From positions 10,783,786-10,847,785 of the forward strand of contig QCXZ01000041.1 in NCBI GenBank assembly GCA_025024175.1: a stretch of 64,000 nt of DNA, read 5' to 3'. The DNA comes from Rhyzopertha dominica. Lineage: Eukaryota; Arthropoda; Insecta; Coleoptera; Bostrichidae. Below, one piece after another: positions 12,001 to 24,000 of the stretch. Made by a program: the position numbers and the translations under genes. Numbering within the stretch: the first letter of the stretch is position 1; each line of letters begins with the position of its first letter. The notes beneath the pieces were generated by a model, which saw nothing but the letters and a program-made list of their open reading frames with translations, was not told the DNA's origin and ran no database searches.

Positions 12001-15000
12001 AACCCTGAAAACATTACTGTACCGCGCATTTAGTCTGCGAGGTAAGCATTTGTGGATGGATATTCTCAATGAAGTAACGAATACTTACAATAACCGCATT
12101 CACTCCACTACTAAAATGAAACCGTCAGATGTGAGACCTGAAACCAACTTAGGGTGTTTTAGTCACCACAAGATCATGGATAAGCAAAAATATAAAGAAG
12201 GAGATGTAGTCCGTATCTCTAAATATAAATCACAATTTGCTAAAGGCTATACACCTAATTGGAGTAGCGAATTGTTTAAGATTTATAAAGTGCAGCTAAC
12301 CAACCCAACTACTTACCTTTTAAAAGACATGAGCGGACAACCAATCCTTGGAGCATTTTACACACAGGAACTACAAAATGCTAAGTATTCGGACGTCTAT
12401 TTAGTGGAAAAAGTTTTGAAAAGAAACAAGCGCAATTTGTATGTGAAGTGGTTAGGTTTAGACAATTCGCACAACAGCTGGATAAACAAACACAATGTTT
12501 TTAGTTAGTTAGTATATATTGTAGATAAATAAATACATGATAAAATACAATAAAATTGATACATTACAGCTACTGTATTAACTATATTATATAAATAAAT
12601 AACAAGTAATTATTTACACAGGGCCATTTTTTTAACATTCCCTATTACGTTCACGTTCCAAAAAATCTAATAATCGATGTAGTTCAATGTCATTTTGAAT
12701 ATGTAAATTTATGTCTTTATGACCCCAAGCTAAAGTTTCAATACTGCCAGGAAGTATATACCTCTTATCGTCATCTGGTGAAAGGGCCACTTTATACTTT
12801 ATTTCTGTGTACACATCATGTAGGTACGACCGAAATACATGCATACTTCGCAGTACTCGCGTACTATTTTCAATGCAACATTTGTAGTGCTCTGGTTGGA
12901 TTTTTTCTCGTATTACATTATGTTTTACTCCTTTGGCCTTTTTAGTTACGTCTTTCTCTGTTATAACACAATAGCATTTAGCTCCTGTACCGTAAAACTC
13001 ATAAATTATTTGACCAGCATACTCATCCTTCATTTTTCCAAGTACCGAGGGGGTTTTGGGAATGTTAAATTTATTATCTATTGCATAATTGGATGTATCA
13101 AATTTGGTTATATTATTTTTTATGTCTTTGTAGAAGTCGTCCGTATAAAGCTCTAAAATGAACGAATCTGTATCAGTATATAGCAATTCAACATTATCAC
13201 CATACTGTTTTTTAAGAAAACCGTAGTAGAAATCGTACATTATAGTTTTGGATATATCCAAAACGCAGAAGCCCACGTAAATAGGTTTATCGTAAACAAT
13301 TTCTGTACGATTCATTAAAACGCCAACAAAATTTTCAGTGAACACAGTGCATGCTTTAAAATTTGGTCTCGCAATCAACGCTTCGGCACCGAGAGCTCTC
13401 CCTATATTTCGCCAGTGGGTAACAAGCTTAAAATCTATTCTCTTTTCTACGTTTTCCATTGTTTTACCAAATACTGCATTATTCATTAATTTGTAAAAGC
13501 TTTTTTCGAACTCATTTTTAGCCCTATTTCGCAGCTGGGTGTTAAGATCAATGTAATTTTTCATGTATTGAGATTGTTTAAATGTTAATACTCGATGAAC
13601 TTTAGTTATTTTCAAACCTTCTCGTAAACATTGCTTTAAATTTCTATAATGTATAACATATCTTTCCTTGTTATATAAACTTAATATTAGTTTACGTACT
13701 TTACTCCCGGGTGGAATTATTTGTTCTGGACAGAAAGGATATGAATTGTGCTTGTCATGTAATTCTTCCGGATACTTGATGTCTACTTCTAGGATATAGC
13801 CATAAGGTGAATCATCTGCTATAGAAATGATATCTAAATCTCTAATCTCATTTTCATCCAACCATCTGAAACCCGCATATGGCAAATATTGGGAGAGAGC
13901 GGCTCCGTACAAATTTGTGGCATCCAAGTATGCAATGTATGATGAGGGTAACTTTGGATCATAATCCGACATATATTTATTGTTGGCAATAGCTTTACGT
14001 TTACTACACTGACTGATACCCCCTCTGATTCCTTTCTTAACAAAATGAACCATGTCTATGTCTGTCAACAATTCTAGATGAATCCCTGTATATTTAAGCA
14101 TAGCCGACCAGGATAAAGCAGGTGCTGTCAAAAACATGCAGGGATCCAACTGGTACACTTCATGACAGATCTTTCTAAAATTTTCAAATACGTCGGTTAG
14201 GAGTAGAACATCGGACTTTAAGTAAACATCAGAATATTCTCCTAACGTTTTACAACTGAATTCCTTCCAAACTTTCTGCGCCCTATCATATTCATCGGAA
14301 GTAATAGACGATTTATTAAAATTATCTTCGAAGGCATTCAAAGGAGGCAAAACAGATTGTTCCAGTTTTTCTACGCAGTCGACGTAACCATACGGAAACA
14401 CTCCTTTCTGTCTAACGAGTTTAAATTTTGAGCTGTCTGGAAAATGTCTTGATATTTCATTGCATTGGTTATCGCTCAAAAAAGATCCCAATTTCTCCAA
14501 ACTCATTGGCATAAACCTAAAGCTATCAACGAACCTTATTGTTATGTAAACGTGCTCAGTACGGTTTTCTGAAGTTTGACGAGCATCCACTAAAAGTCGC
14601 TTGCTAAAGGAAACGTATTTTTCTTTATTTTGTGCAATAACACCAAGGCTACAACCTTCATTTGCCAACTGTTTAATGAAGAGATGCGAATCATAACCAG
14701 AAAGATTATGAAAGAATACCGGAATAAATTTTGGTAACTTGTAATTTAAATTGCAAATAGAATGAGCAGCTCCATTGAAGTCTCCTGTGCAATGATTGTG
14801 GTCCTTCACCTTGAGTTCGTTGTCTTTAAACTGTCTTTCACAAATGTAACAATGAGTTGCATTTGAAAAAAGCAGTTCTTGTTCTTTCGTTAGAGGTTTC
14901 ATTGGTACCACATGTTTTAAATGATTTTGATATATATTTCTAACATCATCTTCTAAACGCTTAACAAAAATTTCAGCGCAATTAGGACCCCTATAAGTGA

Positions 15001-18000
15001 CATACTTCGATAGTGACTCATCATAAGAGCATTTTATGTAATAGCCAAAGCTGTAAGGTTCATGCCGATGAGTTCGTACACTAAAAGATTTTTCAACCGT
15101 TGTTTGTTCAGAATCATTTCTTGAGTAATCATTAGTGTAAGGAAGACATGTGTCGTATGTTTTCAACAAGCATTCGAAGTCAGCATAGACCACAAAAGGA
15201 TGAATCATTTGTTTCTCTGTTTCTTCAAATTTCAATACATTTTCCGGACAGTTATCCCCAAACTTATCTACTCTGATAGCAGTAGTTGGCAGCTTAGTAC
15301 GTACGTGGGTACAATCAAACTGCATATGCATATGTAATTTTTCTATTTTTGAGAAGTACAGTAAACAACCGTCGCATAAAAATTTAGAATGTTGATTGTT
15401 ATTAATCTGTTGACTGACCAACCGCGATAAGTTTTTAATCCATAAGTAATGACTCACACGCCGGGTGTCATCATTAATCAATAACAAATTTACATGTACC
15501 TGCAATTTGCATGATGTGTAATATAGTGGTCCAATAACCTGATAAGTGGTAATACCATTATGAAATTTTTTATCTAAACCATATACATTAACTGAAATAT
15601 TATTTAACTGTTCAAATTTGGGAATAGCATCCAATGTAATAGGGAATGACATACCTGTGAAATCCAATTCGTCCTGATATTTTATGTAATGTGCTGGACG
15701 TTCTGGATGGGATTCCACAGGATGCAAGGCTGACAGGATGGCCCATTTAAAACACTGGTCGTCTTCATTTTTAACATTAATCACGGCTTTCCTTGCGTAG
15801 ATTGATTTTGGTAGTTCAACATATGTAGAAGCTCTAAGCGGATTATATTTGTTGACACTGACCTCTAAATACAGCAGGGTCACCAGCAACCAACCTGTTA
15901 AATAGGGGGCTAAGTATATCGTTTTTTTCAAATAAAATTGTTTTTCGAACTTACCTGAGTCCCTTTCTTCAAAATCTTTAGCCTTTGCCTCCACTTCAGA
16001 AACGAAGTTTGCATACAGTTCATTAATATTTGTACTGCTCACCACGATAACATTCTTAGTATTAAAGGACTTAATATCGAACTCATCCTTTACTGGATGG
16101 TAGTACAACCCGAACAATTCAACATTTACTTTAAGATTATCATGATTATTGACGTGGTGAAGGATTAAATGACTAAATTTGCTATCCAGTTTCCGAAAGA
16201 ATGCATTTATGTCAGTACCTCTGCCATCTAGCTGATATGTCGCAATGTTATTCTTGAATGCTCCTGCAATTTTTCGAACTCCTTCCTGCACCACCTCCGT
16301 AGAAGCTCTGCTTTTATGAAGAATGCTACGAAGGTGGCCTTGGAACTTCTCATTCGGAACATTCTCGTGACATACGCAGCAGTAAATGGAAGGTCTTGAC
16401 GTCGATGCTTGTTCTACAGGTGCTGGATAGTTTTCTGCAGACTTCGTTTCGAAGTCACCTTTAATTCTATTAGGATTTTTAGTTGAGGAAGAACGGATAT
16501 TGTCCAATACAGTTTGCTCTGGAACAAGATACAACCGTTAATTTGAGAAAAAAGCCGAATATACTTGACACTTACTATTACTTGTTTCCTGGGAAGGCAC
16601 ATCTGGACAACAGCGTCTGGATCCACCTAATATTAATTGGATTAGTCAAAATCGGCTAGATTACCGCTTAAAAAAACTTACTCTGAACCTCCATATCATC
16701 CTCTTGCACGGCAAATATTTTACGCTTCTTTAGAGGTAGGTTGCTGACATTTATCGGTTCGAAGTCTAAAAAGTAATAAATTTTAGATAACAAAACTTAT
16801 TGAATTAGTATGTTAAACTTACTTTCACTTATTTGAAGCTTCGCAAAGACACTGTTAGGCGCCGTGCAGCCTTGGACTTTAGCTTGCACAGGATTCTGTA
16901 ACAGAACAGCAGGATCTTCATCCGTTGCTGGTCCTAAAACAGGCAAAGAAGTTAGTGGTGTAAATTAAACAGTTATTTCGATTAACTTACTTTTACGCAT
17001 CGCCGACTCCACCTTCGGAACTTTATAACTGGCATTTCCACAACTACACTTCCTATGCCTTTCCAAAGCATCTCTCCTGGAGTAAACTTTACCACACTCT
17101 CCACAGGCGAATCCTTTAACAATAAGTTTGTAATTAGGTATCTAGGTATGCAGGAAAGCTGTTTGAGTGACTTACCCTGTACCCGCTGTTGCGTGCTGGC
17201 TTGGTTTGGATTCGCAGAATGAACGTCTAAAATAGGCAATGCATATTGGTACGTCTACATCGCTTTCAAATAAAAATAAACTTACCAGCATTGCTGCAAC
17301 TGTGGTCCATATGACGCTTAAGGGCATCCATTCTAGTAAATAGTCTACCACAGTATTCACAAATCATGGTTATATACACGCGCTAAGCAGACCTGCACTA
17401 ACGTAAAATCACCCTTGCTCGGCTACTAATAAAATAAAGCCCACCACTTTTATCACTCATATATATATTTCAAAACTACTTAGTATAGCAATTTTAGTGT
17501 ATTTGTTCCAGAATACGAAATAACTTGAAAACACAAATAGTTCGCATACCAGATACCGCTTAGATTAAATAAATGTCACGTAATCACGTAGCATCATCAG
17601 TTTACAGGTTTCATGGTTTCAAGGCTAAAGTCACGAAGTCACATACGATGTCAAATTATAGGTTTCGCGATTTCATGCCTGTAGTCACGAAGTCACGTAC
17701 GATGTCGCATTACAGATATCACGATTACCCGTCTAATGACACGCGGTCAGGTATGGCATCAGGTTGCATCTCGCAAATATTTACGCTTTAGTAACGATCA
17801 GTCAAGATAGGTTTAATGACCACTGTTTATTAGGAAAATGTAAATCAGTTTTGGTGTTCGCACACTTTTGGTGTTGGGTCCTGGTTCGGTGTACCTGTGG
17901 TGGTGGTTTGGCCCAGAATCGCTGTACCTGTGGTGGTGGGTCTAGAAACGGTTGTGGTGGTTTGGCCCAGAATCGGTCTACCTATACTACTAACGTGGTG

Positions 18001-21000
18001 TGTTCTGAATAGATTAGATTTAAATATTCCAAAATGCAATGTGCTTTCGTTCACTCGTAGACATAATATATTACTTTATCAATATCAAATCAATAATGAA
18101 GTCCTAAATAGAATCAATAAGTTTAAAGATTTCGGGGTCGTGTTTGATCAAAAGTTTACTTTTAACGACCATATATTAGATATAATTGCAAAATCATACA
18201 ATTCTTATGGTTTCATTTAAAGAAATTTTAAGGAATTCACTAATTTACGCACTTTACAATTATTATATTGTTCTCTTATTCGTACTAGGCTAGAATACGT
18301 GGCTTTAATATGGTTTCCTATTTATAGATGTTATATAGATCAACTCGAACATGTACAAAGAAAATATCTTAAATTTTTGTTATTTTTAACCGACGGTTTT
18401 TATCCGCCGAGAGGTAGTGATCACCAAATTCTTTCAAGCAGGTTTAATTTTGCTTCACTGGAAACTCGCCGTACTTGTATTACTGTCGCATTTCTTTATA
18501 ATCTAGTTAACCATAATTTAGATTTAGATTTAGATTGAGAAGATTAACTATGCTGTGCCCCGTGTCAGTTCTCGTCAGAACCTAACCTTTTCATATTTCA
18601 TTGGTCGATCAAATGTGTTTCTAAGATCCTTATGCGCCGCCATTTTAACTTTATTTGTAATTGTTGCGATATACACTATAACTCTGAATCCTTTATTTTA
18701 AACCAAATTGTTAAATATGTTAATTCTTAGTACGTTTTCAGTTACCCTGTATATTATACTTACGGTATTATTAAAATTCCAGTATGTATTTATTTAGTTT
18801 ACTTTGTCCTCATAACAATGTGTTACACTTCATGTTATTTTTCTAACTGTAATTATAATTTTAAGTTCTGCATTGTCTAATATGTCTGAGTTTCAGCACA
18901 GCTCCAGAATGCCTATTTTTGATAGCCAAATTCAGCACCCCTTGTTGCTTTACCTTTACAACTATTCTTGACGTTTTTCAGATGTTATCGACATCCTTCT
19001 CAACTCCACAATGAGTACACAAGACTTAGTGGATGAAATATTTACATTTACCATAGCGGTAAGTATATTTATTTGCATATGGTTATCAATAATAAACATG
19101 TCATTTTGTAGAGCACAGATACTTCTACAATGGCGATATCCTCTTCACTCGTTTTACTAGCACTGCATCCAGCTGTTCAGGTATTTGTATGATCAGTCAG
19201 GCTACGCTGCCATTTCAAGGATCTCACCAAAAATAATCAAAGATACAGAAACTACAAGAGCAAATTCTATTTAAATTTATTTTCCGATTAGTTCTTAGGA
19301 ATGTCACTGTTTTATGTTATTATATGAAAACTAACTCGTTAGACCAATTATGTGTATATACCTTTCAGGATAAGCTGCTTGAAGAGATATTACGTGTGCT
19401 GGGACCTGAGCAGCCTGTTGACACAGAAAACGTAAAATACCTGGAGTATACAGAGATGGTTATTCTTGAAACTCTAAGATTGTTTCCAATTGCGCCGTTT
19501 TATGGTCGACAGAACCCATCTGATGTACAATTAAGTAAGAACCTAAATGCTTGACATTTACAGCGTATTTTAAAGATCATTCTACTCCATAAAATCTACC
19601 TTCTTGTAGTCATTCACATTTACTCAATTGCTGATATGCTGCAGATTAAACTGCTTTTGAAATTAAAGCATAAAGTGCATGAAGAGTTGCTGGAATAAAC
19701 GAAATTCCATTGTTGTACTCTCAAAAAAGCAAACAAGTTCACAAAGTAAATACATTTAAGTTGTATATATTATATACTTTATTAATTATATAATGTAATA
19801 AAACCAGATGTCATACAATTTTGCAAGTGCAAATGAACCAACAACGCAATTTCGGCGATAATAACTGAAAATTAATACAAAATATATCCCCAGCAAGACA
19901 AGAGTTATAATTTATATTCTTCTGACAAAAAGTATGTATAAATATTACTTAAATTTTGGGTATCAGTTTTTTTGTTAATTGGATTATTGGTCTTGTGGAT
20001 GTTTGACCTTTCTAAAACTAATCTTCCAGATATATTCAATTACATCTTTCCAGTTGATTTTGTGAAAAACGCACATAGGTTTCTTCTTTTCGTAATATCA
20101 CTTTTGTGCAAAGCTAATCTATTTTTCACCCATTATGAAGTCTGACCCACATACACCTTATCACAATTCATACAACTCAAACTGTAAATAACATTAGATT
20201 TAAAGTTTTAGTTTTAAATTTACTAAATAAAAAAATCCATTTTTAAGGCTCCGAATCGAAATATTTACATTTTCTTTTCTTAACTTGTTAATAATTGTAC
20301 TAGAAAGGCTAGTTATATCAATTTCTTAAAAATTACTGTGATCATGGTTTGTCATGTCATGTTCAATTATTCTGCCTTCTTCTTGGTATTGAACGCCCTA
20401 AAGTCAACGATCTGCAGTGAAATATAATAACTTGTTTAATAAAAGCGCTGGGTAAGAATTGTGAAGGAGCAGTAATTTTAAAAGATTAAGGATCTCTATA
20501 GCAACCTAAAAGAATCCTGCTATCTCTCCTCAATACTCTGGTGTCTAGATATGGAACTCCACCCATAAACTCTCTCTCAACCGTAAAACTAATAGGAGGA
20601 TCATACGGATTAAAATTTCTTCAATACCTGTTGAAGGTAATTACAATAACAGATCGTCATCATATTTTTTTATGAAAAGTGTCGAAAAGGATAGCTGGGG
20701 TACACAGATATCAAGTAAATGATCCATCACATATTGTGCTAATATGAGGACACAACCAGTATATATACAGTATTTTTGTATATGAAGGAATTATTATCCA
20801 AGTATCACAAATTAGCTCAGATTGCAGAATTATAGTTAAATTGGGTACCTACTTAGCTACCTCAATTCGGCGCTAGAATAACCGTTAATTGGCATTTTAC
20901 TAACCATTCACTCTACAAACCTGTAGAATTGGTAGTTCTAATCTATGATGACAGACGACCTTTTTGCGGAAAACTGCTGTAACTTTGCCACCACCGTAAA

Positions 21001-24000
21001 ACAGAACAAAAACAGAACATTTAATATATTCTATCAAAACATACAGAGTATTTTAAACAAAACCGATGACATTGAAATATTTTTGAACTCTAAGGAATTC
21101 CATGTGTTGGCATTTGCCGAGCGCTGGCTGAGGTCGAGCACTCAGACCCATGTGGATATTCCAAGTTACACCCTAGCGTCTTGCTTCGCTAGATCACCAC
21201 ATGTCCATGGGGGATCCTGTATCTTTGTTTAGCAACAGGTAGAATACGTTGAACTGCCAAACCTGAAACAGAAAAGCAAGGAATTAGTAATAGAATGTAC
21301 AGGAATTTTTGTAGACAGCGTGAATTTGGTGGTGCTGAGTATTTATCGGCCTCCATCAGGAGACTTTACTGAATTTTTAACTATCCTGGAAGACATACTC
21401 TCTTCTCTAAGCATTGAATCTACCATTGTTGTATGTGGAGACTTCAATGTAAATTTGTTCAATAATGCAGATGGTAATGTTAGTATCATGCTTGACATGT
21501 TCCGTTCGTTTAACTTAGAATATACTATCAAAGAACCCACCAGAGTTTGTAACAAATCCGCTACAATAATTGGCAACATCTTTATAAATAGTGAAAAATA
21601 GAGTGCGAGAGTGAATGATACTGCGCTGTCTGATCATTTTGGCCTTGAACTGTCTTTGGAAATTGACACACCATTAAAGGATTATAAAAAACAATTAATA
21701 GTGCAAAGGCGATATTATAATGACAGGAACTTATCTGATTTGAAAAATCTATCTCTCGGTTGTTGATAAGCATGACTCAAATGAAAATATGACATCGTTT
21801 GTAAGTACGTTTCAAAAATTGCTTGATTTCACGTGTCCTGAAAAAAAGTTACTGTGTACTTCAGAATACCGGAAAAATTGGATTAACGATAGAATAAGGA
21901 ATAAATGCCGAATAAAAAGACTTTTGTATGATGAAATGAAAGTCGGAAACATAACAAGTGACATTATAAAAACTATTGCAAAGAATTAAAATCAGTAATA
22001 ATAAAAGCAAAAAAGAACGTGAGCTCTGAAACCATATTAAATTCAATTGACAAAGTGAAATCAACATGGATATTAGTCAGCAATATCATAAAAAAACCTA
22101 AAGCTGCCAGTTTTCCGGTAGCAGAGTTGACTAGTAAGCAAAAGACTTCAAATCATGATGTGGTTAACCAAATAAATAGATTTTTTATAAATCAATGCAG
22201 TACAGGTGTAAGACCAGCACCAGATATGCGAAATGTCCGTGGTATTGCCCAATCTATGTGTCTGCTACAAACTGACTCGAGGGAGGTCTACAACACAATT
22301 TTGTCCTTAAAAAAACACTTCGACAGTGGGTGTTGATGGAATCTCGACAACGGCGTTGAAGACGTGTGTAGAGTCCCTTTCCCGACCAATAGCGGAGATG
22401 ATCAATGTATGCTTTGAACAAGGAGTCTTTCCCCAGCACTTAAAATTGTCAAAGATAACTCCGATATACAAAACTGGAGAAAAATCAGAAATGAAGAACT
22501 ATAGACCAATCACTGTCATTCCTGTTCTGGCGAAGGTATTTGAAAAGATTCTGTTGGCTAGAATGTTAGAATTTATAGACAAACACGACATTATAACAAA
22601 AATGCAAAGTGCGTACATAAAGGGAAGATCGACAACAAGAACAATTTATTTTGCCCTCTATGAAATACTAGAAGCACTTACGAAAAATGAAAGAGTAGCT
22701 GCAGTATTAATGGATCTGTCAAAGGCTTTTGACAGTGTAAACCACTCTATCATTGCGTCCAAATTGGAACTAATAGGTTTTAGAGGAAAAATATACAATA
22801 TAATAAAATCATATCTGCAGGATAGAAGGCAATGTGTGTCAGTTGCAGTGGGGAATAAGCAAGAGCTTTCCAGCTAGATGGAGGTAAAAGTTGGTGTTCC
22901 ACAGGGTTCCGTTTTGGGCCCGTTGCTTTTCCTACTCTATATTAATGACTTACCTACTATAACAGATCATCTGTTGGGAGTCTTCGCTGATGACACCTCT
23001 GTAGTGATAAGGGCGGAGACTCACGGACAGCTAAAGGGCGAGGTGGCTGAGATTTTGCAGAGATGTGACCGTTGGTTTGATTCTAATAATTTACAACTCA
23101 ATATTTGCAAGACACACCTGCTAAGCTTCTCCTTCGGGAGAGCTTCTTCGATCTGCGTGGAATATGGGGACACTGCTCTCAAGTCTGAGGCTAGTTCGAA
23201 GTTTCTTGGAGTGTTTATGGACCATCAGTTGAATTGGAGGGTCCACATTGATTTTTTGGCGGGTAAAACCAGTTCCTTTGTCTATGCTCTCAGAGCAGTG
23301 TCCAGTACCATCAGCGAGGAAGCAGCACCATCAGCATATCATGCATATGTCCACTCTAGACTAAAGTATGGTGTAATTTTCTGGGGTAATTCTGTGGAAG
23401 CACCTAGAATTTTCAGACTGCAGAAGGCTTGGGTTCGTGCGTTCGTGAGAAGACGGGAAACATGCAGAAGGGTGTTTAAAGAAAAAAAACCTACTTACCT
23501 TACCTGGTATCTTCATACTCGAATGTGCGTGTTTTGCTCATGAGAATTACGATGAAGTGATGCGTCTCCATGAAGTTCATCATAACTACGAAACTCGCGA
23601 GTGCAGTGATGGGGTAAAATTGAAAATACCGCAATCTAAATTTACTCGAGTGCATCAAAATGTTGTGACGCAGATGATTAAAATATATAATATAATTCCA
23701 ATGAAACTAAAGATGCTGCCTACTAGACTCTTTAGAAAAAGAATAAAACATCTATTAATAGTTGAAGCACCGTACTCTGTTGCATCAGTCAATTTTAATC
23801 TATTATGTGACTGTTAAGGTATTTGTAATTATGCACTGTATGTATGTTATATGTAAAACAAATAAATTGCGTTCTTGACTTGTTCTGTGCTGTAAAAGGC
23901 TTTAAAGAATAAATATTATTATTATTACTATTATGAACGGGCAATTCGAGGAGACCCGTAACTGGCTGCGCTTTACGTATTTTTTTCGTACTTTTACGTA

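Larger units (their letters stand above)
2063..17991. mobile_element. Complete Polinton/Maverick DNA transposon
   Basis: A self-synthesising, virus-like DNA transposon of 15.9 kb as assembled. It is bounded by inverted repeats starting AGTAGTATAGGTAGACCG, with the 5'-AG end usual for the group, and by a 6-bp duplication AACGTG. Gene order: hypothetical protein (-), RING protein (+), conserved protein (-), major capsid (-), minor capsid (-), protease (-), pVI-like (-), phospholipase A2-like (-), packaging ATPase (+), minisatellite, integrase (+), DNA polymerase B (-). A 100-N gap at 9338-9437 is flanked by two near-identical copies of the PLA2/ATPase region, probably an assembly artefact. Polymerase, integrase, protease and both capsid frames are open, which points to a fairly young insertion. 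It sits inside an older LINE in an intron of gene A. Confidence 0.96.

Noticed and set aside
12839..13156. Plus-strand hydrophobic ORF
   Set aside because: Antisense shadow of the polymerase gene.
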